Shown here in pieces: positions 1-9,148 of a stretch of 64,000 nucleotides of DNA. Source of the DNA: Litoreibacter arenae DSM 19593. Lineage in GTDB: Bacteria > Pseudomonadota > Alphaproteobacteria > Rhodobacterales > Rhodobacteraceae. Position 1 is the first letter of the stretch, and the number at the start of each line of letters is the position of its first letter. A model generated the notes under the pieces. That model saw only the letters and a list, made by a program, of their open reading frames with translations. It was not told the origin of the DNA and made no database searches. The stretch covers positions 1,319,478 through 1,383,477 of the forward strand of contig NZ_KE557306.1 of assembly GCF_000442275.2 (NCBI RefSeq), given 5' to 3'. The position numbers and the translations under genes were made by a program.

Positions 1-579
1 GCCATGTCGGTGGTCCTTGGCGCACTGGCGCTCCTCGCCCTCGGTATCTTCGGCCCCGGCATCGCCAATGGCATCGTTTCGGGCGGGCCGCAGCTCGGTG
101 CAGGCGCCGCAGTCGGCACCGGTATCGCCGTGGGCGGAGCCGCGGTCGCCGGTATGGCCGGGACCCGGATGGCCCTTGGCACTGGCGGTGCCGCCCTGCG
201 TGGTGCCAGTGCGGTCGGCAGCGGAACCGCCACTGCATACCAGCTTGGCGCCGCCTCGCGCAGCACGGCGATGGGCAAGTCTGTCGGCGGTGTGGCCGCT
301 ATCGGCAAGACCGGTGCCGTCGCCGCGTTCAGCCCGCTCCGACGCGCAATCTCGGAAGGCGCGCAGTCCGGTGCCCGCGCAGCCTATGCCGCTACCGGCG
401 GCCGCATGGCGGGTGGCGCCCTGCCCTCCCCGGCCAATGACGGTCCGCCCGACTGGGCGCGCCGGATGAAGCGCCAGCAATCCCTTCAACACGGCCTTTC
501 CACTGCCGCTCATGTCGTCCGCTCTGGCGATCATGGCGGGGGCGGCACGGTCGTCAGCCTCTCCGAAAGGTCCTCCTGA
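1..579 (+). CDS. trbL: P-type conjugative transfer protein TrbL, C-terminal part
   Basis: This is the C-terminal 192 codons of TrbL, the polytopic inner-membrane subunit (VirB6-like) of the mating-pair-formation type IV secretion channel. The frame is open at base 1 and full-length TrbL proteins are several hundred residues long, so the gene begins outside the window; the ATG at position 4 is probably internal. The visible part has one hydrophobic stretch (about residues 2-25), then a long Gly/Ala-rich region, then a hydrophilic tail with the motif DGPPDWARRMKRQQ, which is typical of TrbL ends. It is followed by trbF, trbG and trbI in the canonical order, with the stop codon overlapping the trbF start. 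The identity rests on both the tail and the gene order. Confidence 0.85.
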   Translation, partial: AMSVVLGALALLALGIFGPGIANGIVSGGPQLGAGAAVGTGIAVGGAAVAGMAGTRMALGTGGAALRGASAVGSGTATAYQLGAASRSTAMGKSVGGVAAIGKTGAVAAFSPLRRAISEGAQSGARAAYAATGGRMAGGALPSPANDGPPDWARRMKRQQSLQHGLSTAAHVVRSGDHGGGGTVVSLSERSS

Positions 580-1262
580 TGTTCCGACGCCCCAGTGTCC
601 GCTACGGTACCACGCCCGAGCCCGTCACCCCCTACCAGAAGGCCGCTCAGGTCTGGGACGAGCGCATCGGCTCCGCTCGTGTGCAGGCCCGCAACTGGCG
701 CCTTATGGCGATGGGCTGCCTTGCCCTGTCCGCCGGGCTCAGCGCGGCGCTCACCTGGCAATCGACGCGCAGCAGCGTCGTCCCCTACGTGGTCGAGGTC
801 GACAATCTCGGTGCGGCGCAGGCCGTTGCCCCGGCGCTGGCCGAGTATCGCCCGACCGATCCGCAGATCGCCTGGCATCTTGCCCGCTTCGTCGAGCATG
901 TCCGGCAGGTCCCGGCCGACCCGATCGTTCTGCGCCAGAACTGGCTGCGCGCCTACGATTTCGCCACGGATCGCGGCGCTGTCGCGCTAAACGACCATGC
1001 CCGGGTGAACGATCCCTTCGCGCAGGTCGGCGACACACAGGTCTCCGTAGAAGTCTCAAGCGTCATCCGCGCCTCGGACACGAGCTTCCGCATCGCCTGG
1101 ATCGAGCGGCGCTACGAAAACGGTCAGCTCGCCACAACCGAACGCTGGACCGCCATCCTGACCGTCGTGATCCAGCCGCCGCGCGATGCGGAGCGCCTGC
1201 GGGCCAACCCGCTTGGCGTCTATGTCCATGCCATCAACTGGTCGAGGGAGAACGCCCAATGA
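579..1262 (+). CDS. trbF: Conjugal transfer protein TrbF (VirB8-like)
   Basis: A 227-residue VirB8-family protein, an inner-membrane scaffold of the conjugative type IV secretion system. It has a short cytoplasmic N-terminus containing the family motif TPYQKAAQVWDERIG (about residues 17-31), one transmembrane helix (about residues 43-60) and a periplasmic NTF2-like domain. The pattern ending in NPLGVYVHAINWSRE is characteristic of TrbF. Length matches the family. The start overlaps the trbL stop and its stop overlaps the trbG start (ATGA), so the genes are translationally coupled. It is expected to act with TrbG and TrbI to build the channel that moves DNA during mating. Confidence 0.93.
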   Translation: MFRRPSVRYGTTPEPVTPYQKAAQVWDERIGSARVQARNWRLMAMGCLALSAGLSAALTWQSTRSSVVPYVVEVDNLGAAQAVAPALAEYRPTDPQIAWHLARFVEHVRQVPADPIVLRQNWLRAYDFATDRGAVALNDHARVNDPFAQVGDTQVSVEVSSVIRASDTSFRIAWIERRYENGQLATTERWTAILTVVIQPPRDAERLRANPLGVYVHAINWSRENAQ

Positions 1263-2239
1263 GACGACTTCGCCCCATCCCCGTTCTTCTCCTCGCGGCC
1301 ACGGCGCTGACCGCCTGCACGGGGCAACGCCCGCCCGAAATCGCCTATGACGACCACGTTCCGGCCCTCGCTCCGCCGCCGGCGCCACCCCCGGCCGAGG
1401 GGCCGCCCCGCCCCGTCCACACGCCGCCAGCGTGGGCGCCCTCCCGAGGCGGCGATCCGGAAGCGGATACGCCCGAGGCGCGCATCATCGCTGCCAATGC
1501 CGCCGCCCGGGTCGAACCCCGCCAGCAGGGCTATTTCAACGCCATACAGGTTTTTCCGTGGAGCGAGGGCGCGCTCTACCAGGTCTATGCAGCACCCGGG
1601 CAGATCACGAATATCGCGCTCGAACCCGGCGAACGCCTGACCGGCCCCGGCCCGATCGCGGCCGGCGACACCACGCGCTGGATCATCGGCGACACCACCA
1701 GCGGTGCGGGCCGCACCGAGCGCGTCCATATCCTCGTCAAACCCACCCGCCCCGACATCTCCACCAATCTCGTCGTCAACACCGACCGGCGCACTTATCA
1801 CATCGAGTTGCACGCCGACGAGGAGACCTGGATGCCCAGCGTTGCATGGGCCTATCCAGAGGTGCGATCCACGCCCCGCACCCCGACAATCCGCCGTCCC
1901 GCGATCCCACCCGAGGCCGAGCGGCAATACCGTTACGGCTTGCAGGGCGACGCCCCACCCTGGCGGCCGGTCTCGGTCTTCGACGACGGGCGCCGTGTCT
2001 ATGTCGTGTTCCCGCCCGGCATCGCCCAGGGCCAAATGCCCCCGCTCTTCGTGATCGGCGCGGATGGACGTGGCCAGATCGTCAACACACGCGTACTCGG
2101 CAACGTGCTGATCGTCGACCGGCTCTTCGGGGCCGCAGAACTGCGTCTCGGCGAAAGACAACAGCAGGTCGTGCGGATCGTACGGACAGATGGCGCTCAG
2201 AGCCCACCGCGCGCGCCACAGCCGGAGGCGGAGCGATGA
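1259..2239 (+). CDS. trbG: Conjugal transfer lipoprotein TrbG (VirB9-like)
   Basis: A 326-residue VirB9-family outer-membrane-associated component of the mating channel. The start is the ATG that overlaps the trbF stop. The N-terminus is a lipoprotein signal, MRRLRPIPVLLLAATALTAC, with the lipobox cysteine at residue 20. A Pro-rich linker (about residues 37-70) leads to the VirB9 beta domain: an N-terminal lobe with the FPWSEGALYQVYAAPGQ motif, and a C-terminal lobe with YRYGLQGDAPPWRPVSVFDDG and VYVVFPPG, which contacts VirB10/TrbI in homologous systems. It sits in the canonical trbF-G-I order with 4-nt overlaps on both sides. A longer reading frame extends upstream but only overlaps trbF and is not needed. 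Confidence 0.94.
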   Translation: MRRLRPIPVLLLAATALTACTGQRPPEIAYDDHVPALAPPPAPPPAEGPPRPVHTPPAWAPSRGGDPEADTPEARIIAANAAARVEPRQQGYFNAIQVFPWSEGALYQVYAAPGQITNIALEPGERLTGPGPIAAGDTTRWIIGDTTSGAGRTERVHILVKPTRPDISTNLVVNTDRRTYHIELHADEETWMPSVAWAYPEVRSTPRTPTIRRPAIPPEAERQYRYGLQGDAPPWRPVSVFDDGRRVYVVFPPGIAQGQMPPLFVIGADGRGQIVNTRVLGNVLIVDRLFGAAELRLGERQQQVVRIVRTDGAQSPPRAPQPEAER

Positions 2240-3435
2240 CACACAACCCTGATATCCAAGAGCCGCCACGGACCGAGGAAGACATCGCCCAGGAGCTTCG
2301 CCTCAGGCCCGATCCGCCCCGTGTCATGCGCTTGTCTCGCCGGGCCATTGCCCTTGCCACCGCAATCGGCGGTCTGGGTCTGGGCGCGATCCTGATCGTG
2401 GCCCTGCAGAACAACCGGCAGGAGGGCACCCAGACCGAGCTCTTTTCCACCGAACGCATTCAAGCGGCTGAAGGGCTGTCGACGCTACCGCGAGATTACG
2501 CCGATGTCCCGCGTCTCGGCCCACCCTTGCCCGGTGAGTTGGGCCGCGCCATCCTTGGGGCGCAAGATCGCGGCCAGCCGGTCCCGGCACCGCCCCTTTC
2601 CGGTCCATTGGCCCCCACAGTCGATCCGGAGGAACAACGCCGCCTTCAGGAACTCGACGCCGCCCGCCTGAGCGCCCTTTTCGCCGAGGCGCAAACCATG
2701 CAACGCGGCGGAGCACAGCCCACATCTACGCCCCCCGCGACCGGCGCGCTCTTTCCCTCCACTTTGGGCAGCCCGACGGCAAGCGATCCGGTCTCAAACC
2801 GGGAGGCGTTCCTTACCCGTCCCGGAGACACGGACACCGTTAGTGCGCAGCGCATGGTGCCGCCGCCCAGCCCCTACATCCTGCAGGCCGGCACGGTGAT
2901 CCCGGCCGCCCTGATCACCGGCCTGCGCTCCGACCTTCCCGGCCAGATCTCGGCTCAGGTGACGTCGAATGTCTTTGATACCCCCTCAGGGCGGTACTTG
3001 CTGATCCCGCAAGGCGCTCGGCTTCTGGGAGAATACGACAGCCGCATCGCATCCGGGCAAAGCCGCCTGCTCCTCGTCTGGACCCGCCTCATCCTGCCGG
3101 ATGGTCGCTCCATTGTGCTGGAACGCGCGCCCGGCACTGACGGAACAGGCGCGTCCGGTCTGCAGGACCGGGTCAACTATCATTGGGGTCGCGTCTTTCT
3201 CGCCGCAGGCCTCGCCACGATCCTAAACCTCGGCCTGGAAAGCGGGGCCGACAGCGAGGATGACGTCGCCCGTGCCATCCGCGAGGCCGCGCAGGACACG
3301 ATCGGACGGACCGGGGACGAGATCGTCCGGCAGCAGCTCGCCGTCCCGCCGACACTGACCATCCGCCCGGGCTTCCCCGTTCGCGTCATGGTCACCCGCG
3401 ACCTGATCCTCGAGCCTTTGGGAGAAATAAGATGA
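2236..3435 (+). CDS. trbI: Conjugal transfer protein TrbI (VirB10-like)
   Basis: A 399-residue VirB10-family protein that spans the envelope and couples the inner-membrane ATPase complex to the outer-membrane pore. Features in order: a cytoplasmic N-terminus (1-38), one transmembrane helix (about 39-58), a long Pro-rich periplasmic linker (about 85-215), and the conserved TrbI barrel domain beginning near SPYILQAGTVIPAALITGLRSDLPG and including LIPQGARLLGEYDSR and the C-terminal motif IRPGFPVRVMVTRDL. Length is usual for the family. It overlaps trbG upstream and the DUF2274 gene downstream by 4 nt (ATGA). A larger frame entering from trbG is an artefact of the overlapping open frames. Confidence 0.95.
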   Translation: MTHNPDIQEPPRTEEDIAQELRLRPDPPRVMRLSRRAIALATAIGGLGLGAILIVALQNNRQEGTQTELFSTERIQAAEGLSTLPRDYADVPRLGPPLPGELGRAILGAQDRGQPVPAPPLSGPLAPTVDPEEQRRLQELDAARLSALFAEAQTMQRGGAQPTSTPPATGALFPSTLGSPTASDPVSNREAFLTRPGDTDTVSAQRMVPPPSPYILQAGTVIPAALITGLRSDLPGQISAQVTSNVFDTPSGRYLLIPQGARLLGEYDSRIASGQSRLLLVWTRLILPDGRSIVLERAPGTDGTGASGLQDRVNYHWGRVFLAAGLATILNLGLESGADSEDDVARAIREAAQDTIGRTGDEIVRQQLAVPPTLTIRPGFPVRVMVTRDLILEPLGEIR

Positions 3436-3704
3436 CGAAGCTGAAGCTTGGACCGATCCATGACGACAAACCGGTCAAGTTGACCGTGGAGCTTCCCGCC
3501 GATGTGCACCGCGACCTCTGCGACTACGCGGCTGTCCTGAGCCACCAGACCGGCCAGGACCTTGAGCCCGCCCGCCTCGTCGCCCCAATGCTTGCCCGCT
3601 TCATGGCCACGGACCGCGGGTTCGCAGCAGCGCGGAAAACGGGATCGAGGGCGAACCGCAAGAAACCAGACCCATCGAAGTCTCTGGATACCGATCAGGG
3701 CTAA
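3432..3704 (+). CDS. DUF2274 domain protein at end of trb operon
   Basis: A 90-residue protein of the DUF2274 family, a small family of unknown function that regularly follows trbI in alphaproteobacterial integrative conjugative elements. The visible pattern MTKLKLGPIHDDKPVKLTVELPADVHRDL, with ADVHRDLCDYAAVLSHQTGQ and LVAPMLARFMATDRGFAAAR, suggests a short beta strand followed by two helices, like a ribbon-helix-helix DNA-binding fold. That fold is my inference. The start overlaps the trbI stop, so it is co-translated with the transfer genes. It is the last gene of the transfer operon; the next gene lies on the opposite strand. A role in regulating transfer genes is plausible but not shown by the sequence. 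Confidence 0.85.
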   Translation: MTKLKLGPIHDDKPVKLTVELPADVHRDLCDYAAVLSHQTGQDLEPARLVAPMLARFMATDRGFAAARKTGSRANRKKPDPSKSLDTDQG

Positions 3705-3859
3705 GTATCTGAGAAATCGTAAGTCTCTTGGCGAAGCGCATTGCACACGGATCGCACATCGGTCCACCCTACCCGCCTCAGGTTGCTAGGGAGTCGGTCC
3801 GATCCTCCTTGGGCTTCAAAGAAAGCTGGCTTCTTTGGAGCGCCACAGGATAGATCAAG

Positions 3860-6800
3860 TTAACCGAACAGAAAATCATCGGCAAAGCTCCGGGATACTT
3901 CGGTACCATCATCAAAGGTAGTTATACGGCTAACTCGATCACCATTCTCATCAAACGTATCTACATAACTGGTCCAGGGACGCACGTCTGCCGCATCCGT
4001 CATCGTCGCCGTCGTTCTGATGCCGTCAGTATAGTCAGTCTCAAGCGTGCGGCCATCATCGTAAACGTTCGTCTGCTGGGATCGTTGGCCAGACGCATTG
4101 TATTCCCGCGCAATGGTCGCCCAGACAAATTCGTCCGCCGCATCCGTGATAAGCATCTCGCTTCGGACGCCATCGACGTAGCTGGTCTCTGAAATCCGCC
4201 CATCGTCGTACGCCAATACACGGCTACTACGGTCACCGTCCTCATCAAAAGTATCTACATAACTGGTCCAAGGACGCACGTCTGCCGCATCCGTCATCGT
4301 CGCCGTCGTTCTGATGCCGTCGACGAACTCAGTTGCAAGAACGCGACCATCAGCGAACTCGCGAGTCTCCGTTGTGGTCGTGGGCGCGGCATTCACCGTC
4401 ACATCGACGGTTACTGTGTCCTCGCCACCGAAGCCGTCCGCCACCGAGTAGTCGAAGCTCGCCGGGCCGTCGTAGCCCGCATCCGGCGTGAAGATCACCT
4501 CGTCGTTGGTCGGATCCGCATCGCCCTTGTCGTCAAGTGCAACCGAGCCGTTGACCACATCCGACACCGACGCCACCGTCAGCGTGTCGCCATCGACGTC
4601 CGTGTCGCCATCAAGCAGCGAAGACACCGGCAGCACCAGCGTCCCGTCCTCCGCGATCTCGAAGGTTTCAGCATCCGCAACAGGCGCGGTGTTGTCTTCG
4701 TCGGTCAGACCGTCCTGGTCGTTGTCCTTGAAGTCGTTGATCTCAGGCGCGCCCGGGTAAATCGTGTCGTCATCATCGAACGCATCGCCCGCAATCCCGG
4801 ACGTGCCGGCCGGCGCCGCGTAGGCCGACTGGTTCGTCGCCGCATCGTCCACGCCAAAGCCGTCACCATCACCATCCAGATACCAGGTGAAGGGACCGTC
4901 GAGGCCATCGACGATCAGCGTCGCCGTGTTCGGCGTCTCGCCACCCTGACCGTCCGTCACGCTGTAGCTCACCGTGACCGTCGTGCTCTCGCCCGACGAT
5001 AGCGCCTCGGCAAACTGGCTGGCATCAATGCTGAGAACCGCGCCGAGCAGCTCGAACGATACTGCAGCGCCATTCTGATCCTGCGCGCTAACAGCCGTCA
5101 CGCCGAGCGTCCCGCCGTCGCTGTCAGACGCCCCGGCATCCCCCAGAAGATCAATCCCAACAGCCGAACCATCCTCAGACACAGACCCAGCGTTAATAGC
5201 GGAGGCAGAAGGCGGAAGGTTGGATAATGTCAGTCCATCGAAGTCCGTTGAGTCAAGCGATAGCAGACTGGAGCCCTGAAGAAGGATGCTATCTGTTCCA
5301 AGGCGAATGCGAAGCCCACCCGCCTCTGTCTCAAAAACAATATCACTGAAAGAGAAGCCGTAGGCACTGATATCAATCTTGTCTCCATCTTCAGCACCAA
5401 TGCCCTTTTGGAAATCTGTAATGATATCGTCTGACTCACCGGGGCGCATAATAAACACGTCGTCTCCGCCGCCCCCGGTAACCACGTCATCTCCCGCGCC
5501 CGCCTCAATCGTGTCGTCCCCTTCGCCTGCATCGATCACGTCATCGCCGCCCAAGGCAATGATCCGATCATCACCCGCCGCAGTCGTGATCTCATCGTTG
5601 CCGTCCGTCGCCGTGATGTCGAAGGTCTCAAAGCCGTTCAACTGGATTGATTGATTGACCAGGTTCCCCCCATCGACATCGGTGATACGGATAATCTCAT
5701 TACTGCTGCTATTACTGGTTTCTCGATGAAGATTTAGCTCTACAGCAGCCGCTACACGCCCTCCGGGACCCGCAAGACCGTTCGAGTAATCCAGCCTCAG
5801 GAAGTCCTCACCCAAACCACCGCCTAGGTTCTGCGTCTGCGCCCCGGCAATAATACTGTCGTTGCCGGATCCCAAGCTGCCAGATACCTGCTCAATGCCG
5901 GTCCAGGACCCAAGCAACCCCTGTCCAGTTCCTAAATCTATTGTCACATTCTGCGTTTCTGAGGAAGCGTTGAATCTGACTGTGTCGAACCCCTCTCCAC
6001 CGGACACGATGTCCAGCACCCCGACGTTTAGAAACGTGTCATTCCCGTCGCCGCCGCTCATCGCATCGACGCCAGCACCGCCATCGATCTGGTCGTTGCC
6101 ATCCCCGCCAAGAATGACATCGTTACCGTCGCCCGTGACGATATTGTCGTTGCCGGGCGTTCCAATCACCACAAACTGCTCGACATTGACGAAATTCAGC
6201 CGTCCCTCGGGACCGATGAAACTGCGCGTCGCTCCGCTTGTGCTGGTGGAAACGGAACTCCATTCCCTCAGATCCAGTGTGACCTGATCGGTCCCCCCCT
6301 CACCATCAAAACTCTCGGTTCCTCCAGCGGGGGTAATCCACTCTTGGTTGGAGCTGTTTGTGAAATTTACTGACCCGCCCGCTGCGTCATCGTCGATAAT
6401 CGAGAAAGACGCCGAGGCAAGATATTGGCTCGCAGGTTGATCGGGTGAGGATTGCACGATCAGGCCGAAGGTTTCGACGGCTTCGCGGGAGTTATCGTCC
6501 CGGATACGAACGTCGACGGTTGCTTCGGCGTCCCCCGGCGCGAACGTCACGGCACGGTTGAGAATGCCATCGTAATCGCCCCCATTCGAGCTGCCTCGGT
6601 CAACGGTGGTGGAAACGTAGACCGTTTGCTCAGCGCTGTCATCCGGCCGGGTGATAGTGAACTCTATGGACGTATTGCCCTCTACTATGGTTTCCTCAGC
6701 AGGCGTAATTTGGAAGGAGCCAGCCGGACTATTCGCCGGGATGGTCGTGGGACTTGTCGGCCCCCCCTCCCTGTCGCCAAAGTGCACGATCAAGGCATCG

Positions 6801-8467
6801 TTTGTCGCTGGCAAACCCTGAAACTCAGCGATCGACAACCAACCGGCCGGTCCTGCTGCGCCATCGATATCGACTTGGAGAACTTGCCGAACTGTTCCAA
6901 GTGCTACGTTAGTTGGGTCCAAGCGTACAAGTTCGGAACCCGGCACTCCGCTACCATAGGCATCCCCGGTAAGGGCCGACACATCAATGACATCTCCTTC
7001 GCCAAAATCGAATTCACCTGGAGTGTTGCCGAGGTTGTAGTCAAAGATGACGTCGATGGATCCAATGAGGTAAAAGTCACGTGGTCCGAAAACAAAACGA
7101 TCCGCGCCGGACCCGCCATACAATTCGTCGCCGTCACTCATCCCAACGATAAGGATGTCGTCGCCTTCGTCGCCGTACACTTGGTCAGCACCTTGGCCGC
7201 CATCTAGGGTATCGTTTCCAACCTCTCCTCTCAGGAGATCGCCGTCCCTCCCGCCATGGAGTCGATCGGCATCGTCGCCACCAAAAAGCTGGTCTCTCCC
7301 TCTACCTCCAGAAATAAGGTCATCGCCCGCCTCGCCAGCGAGCCGGTCGTTCCCTGCCAAGCCGAGGATATAATCCGCTGCGCCCGTGCCATTGATGGCA
7401 CGATCACCAAGATCATCTGGTGGACTACCTCGGAAATCCCTGAACAGACTTATGAAACCGTCGCCATAATCAGGGACGGCGCTATACGAGTCTACACCCA
7501 TGATGATCTCTTGATCGACATAATGATCGTAAAGCGGATCGGAAACCAACGCCTGAACGTTTGTCCAGTACAGACCGATATTGTGCTCGGCGCCAAAGTT
7601 GACACCTCCAACATCAGAGTTGTCGATATTTGGCAGTTGTAGATCAAAATCACTTGGACTGTTGATATTATTTATCAGCACGTCGTTGGGGATTAGAGGA
7701 ACGATACCATCGTCATCAGCCGCATAGTAGACACGATCTTGCGTGTGATTAATGCTTACGTAATACGAGGGAAAACCAACCGAAGAAATTTCTTGTCCTA
7801 GCACGCCTTCAAATAAATTCGCATACTCATTGACGGCTAATTCTTGTCCTAGATAGGGATCTACACCAGCAGAAGCGATAGATACCGCACTCATGTCAAG
7901 GCCTTCGACAGCCTCAAACCTTTTTGAATCGACAAGCATAAATGTGTCGACCATTGTCCCGCCAAGACTGTGACCAGACACCACAAAGTTCTGTATATTG
8001 TTCGTCTTAACGTAGTCGAGCGCAGCATCGACTATCGGCTGCAGCCCTCGGTAGTAGTTTGCCGTGCCGCTTGGGGTGAAAGTCTGAAGCTGACCTATCG
8101 CGTCGGCACCGTCGGAGCCTCTGAACGCCAAAACAAGAGTGTCTTGCCCGTCAATAATAGTTCGTGCCAAAAGTGCTTCGGACCCATTTATCTCCAAGCC
8201 GTTTTCATTGCTTACGTACAAGCCGCCTGACGTGAACCCTCCCAGCGCCCCCCCATCAAAGAACGTGCCGCCCAGTTCGCTATCTGTTAGGGTTTGCCAA
8301 CCCGGATTGATACTATTCAAATAGCCGCGATAATTGTCCCCGTAACGTAAGTTCCCGTCATCAGTGGTATCAAGCCATTGATCAGAATCTGAAATCGAAG
8401 GCCCACCATACACCGCTCTAGCAAGGAATGTGCCTGCGAGCACTGCGTCAGACTCAGAAATCGGCAT
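3860..8467 (-). CDS. Giant secreted RTX-type lipase-like protein
   Basis: A 1535-residue predicted extracellular protein with no classical signal peptide. Residues are counted from the ATG at 8467, which has GGCGGAG eight bases upstream; a longer reading from a TTG at 8527 is less likely. Order of parts: a class 3 lipase-like alpha/beta hydrolase (about 1-330) with LAFRGSDG (114-120) and the nucleophile elbow VSGHSLGG (Ser at 167); RTX nonapeptide block 1 (about 366-440); a Calx-beta domain (about 582-699); RTX blocks 2 (about 772-826) and 3 (about 949-1012); an Ig/cadherin-like domain (about 1089-1195); an Asp-rich DGDGDGFG segment; a second cadherin-like domain (about 1262-1362); and three tandem 49-residue repeats (about 1366-1529). 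RTX proteins fold on calcium outside the cell after type I secretion, but no ABC/MFP exporter genes are nearby. The exact substrate (lipid or other ester) is unknown. Confidence 0.85.
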   Translation of the reverse strand: MPISESDAVLAGTFLARAVYGGPSISDSDQWLDTTDDGNLRYGDNYRGYLNSINPGWQTLTDSELGGTFFDGGALGGFTSGGLYVSNENGLEINGSEALLARTIIDGQDTLVLAFRGSDGADAIGQLQTFTPSGTANYYRGLQPIVDAALDYVKTNNIQNFVVSGHSLGGTMVDTFMLVDSKRFEAVEGLDMSAVSIASAGVDPYLGQELAVNEYANLFEGVLGQEISSVGFPSYYVSINHTQDRVYYAADDDGIVPLIPNDVLINNINSPSDFDLQLPNIDNSDVGGVNFGAEHNIGLYWTNVQALVSDPLYDHYVDQEIIMGVDSYSAVPDYGDGFISLFRDFRGSPPDDLGDRAINGTGAADYILGLAGNDRLAGEAGDDLISGGRGRDQLFGGDDADRLHGGRDGDLLRGEVGNDTLDGGQGADQVYGDEGDDILIVGMSDGDELYGGSGADRFVFGPRDFYLIGSIDVIFDYNLGNTPGEFDFGEGDVIDVSALTGDAYGSGVPGSELVRLDPTNVALGTVRQVLQVDIDGAAGPAGWLSIAEFQGLPATNDALIVHFGDREGGPTSPTTIPANSPAGSFQITPAEETIVEGNTSIEFTITRPDDSAEQTVYVSTTVDRGSSNGGDYDGILNRAVTFAPGDAEATVDVRIRDDNSREAVETFGLIVQSSPDQPASQYLASASFSIIDDDAAGGSVNFTNSSNQEWITPAGGTESFDGEGGTDQVTLDLREWSSVSTSTSGATRSFIGPEGRLNFVNVEQFVVIGTPGNDNIVTGDGNDVILGGDGNDQIDGGAGVDAMSGGDGNDTFLNVGVLDIVSGGEGFDTVRFNASSETQNVTIDLGTGQGLLGSWTGIEQVSGSLGSGNDSIIAGAQTQNLGGGLGEDFLRLDYSNGLAGPGGRVAAAVELNLHRETSNSSSNEIIRITDVDGGNLVNQSIQLNGFETFDITATDGNDEITTAAGDDRIIALGGDDVIDAGEGDDTIEAGAGDDVVTGGGGDDVFIMRPGESDDIITDFQKGIGAEDGDKIDISAYGFSFSDIVFETEAGGLRIRLGTDSILLQGSSLLSLDSTDFDGLTLSNLPPSASAINAGSVSEDGSAVGIDLLGDAGASDSDGGTLGVTAVSAQDQNGAAVSFELLGAVLSIDASQFAEALSSGESTTVTVSYSVTDGQGGETPNTATLIVDGLDGPFTWYLDGDGDGFGVDDAATNQSAYAAPAGTSGIAGDAFDDDDTIYPGAPEINDFKDNDQDGLTDEDNTAPVADAETFEIAEDGTLVLPVSSLLDGDTDVDGDTLTVASVSDVVNGSVALDDKGDADPTNDEVIFTPDAGYDGPASFDYSVADGFGGEDTVTVDVTVNAAPTTTTETREFADGRVLATEFVDGIRTTATMTDAADVRPWTSYVDTFDEDGDRSSRVLAYDDGRISETSYVDGVRSEMLITDAADEFVWATIAREYNASGQRSQQTNVYDDGRTLETDYTDGIRTTATMTDAADVRPWTSYVDTFDENGDRVSRITTFDDGTEVSRSFADDFLFG
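3947..4027 (-). repeat. Copy 1 of near-identical 81-bp repeat in RTX gene tail
   Basis: This segment matches 4241-4321 with two mismatches in 81 bases. It encodes the core of the third 49-residue tail repeat (DGIRTTATMTDAADVRPW). The two copies lie 294 bp apart, exactly two 147-bp repeat units. The middle unit is much more diverged in both protein and DNA. Confidence 0.9.
4241..4321 (-). repeat. Copy 2 of near-identical 81-bp repeat in RTX gene tail
   Basis: This is the partner of 3947-4027, encoding the first of the three 49-residue tail repeats. The near-identity of units one and three, with a diverged unit between them, points to recent gene conversion or duplication within the gene rather than constraint at the protein level alone. 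Confidence 0.9.
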
Positions 8468-8796
8468 GATGAACTCCGCCGCAATTGGTGAAAGAATTTG
8501 CGTACCAGCCTTTGGTGGCGTTCTCAAAAAAATGACTTTTCAAAAGGATACCCCAAAATTTAACTCAAAAGTTATGCCAGTGCTTTCGCAAAAGCAACGA
8601 AATGTGGTGCTGCGAAGAACCAAAGCCTGCGGATTCAGCTTCAGGTAGCAGTCGTTGCGTCAGATGGTTTCCCTAAACTACCTAAGTTACTCCGGTAAAA
8701 CCGCGCTTCTATCTAAACACATCAACACAACCGACAAACGCCCGCCAGAGCGCTCCAGAGGGCGGTTTCAAGTTGCACACATAGTGCACACGATGC

Positions 8797-8866
8797 CAAT
8801 TAACCAATTGAATATAAACACGAACCCGTCCAATCCATCATGGGTGCAACGCTGAGCCGAGCGGCA
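8797..8866 (+). repeat. Left copy of ~70-bp direct repeat, possible attachment or end sequence
   Basis: The core GTCCAATCCATCATGGG (8828-8844) is identical to 50460-50476. Similarity continues on both sides: CAATTAA and TATAAAC to the left, and AGCGG to the right, with gaps. The copy lies 280-350 bp upstream of the integrase start. Both copies are in the same orientation. I infer a possible attL-like end; it could instead be an unrelated dispersed repeat. Confidence 0.45.
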
Positions 8867-8874
8867 TTTTTTAC

Positions 8875-8888
8875 ATTTGAATTCAAAT
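8875..8888. promoter_or_regulatory. Perfect 14-bp palindrome upstream of integrase
   Basis: The sequence ATTTGAATTCAAAT is a perfect palindrome 260 bp upstream of the integrase start, next to the putative attachment repeat. It could be an operator or recombinase/excisionase site. There is no second copy to support a specific protein. Confidence 0.3.
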
Positions 8889-9148
8889 ACATAACAGTAG
8901 TTCCGAGGCTTCTTTACTTTGCCGCATTTCCTGTGATTCACCCCGATTTTCGGTGGTTTCCGTGGGTTTTCCGAGAACGCTTGCTACTGAGTAGCAGCTT
9001 TTTGCACAGCCTGCATCCCCAAGTGAGGGCCCCTCCTGAGACACAATCCCACCCATTCCAGGCCTGAACTTTGAAAAAAATCAGTCATGCGGTTTCCGGC
9101 CGGAAAAAACCAACACCAGCTCCTCATAATTGATCAAGGAAGAGTATC

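Larger units (their letters stand above)
8468..9148. other. AT-rich intergenic region between RTX gene and integrase
   Basis: About 680 bases with no convincing gene. It is more AT-rich than the trb region. It holds a GC-rich hairpin around GAGCGCTC (8741-8765), the left copy of a roughly 70-bp repeat found again at 50.4 kb (8797-8866), and a perfect 14-bp palindrome (8875-8888). The integrase promoter must lie here. Short open frames in it have no ribosome binding site or recognisable protein pattern. Confidence 0.6.

Noticed and set aside
1220-2269. Long minus-strand frame opposite trbG
   Set aside because: It mirrors the GC-rich trbG frame and has no protein family pattern.
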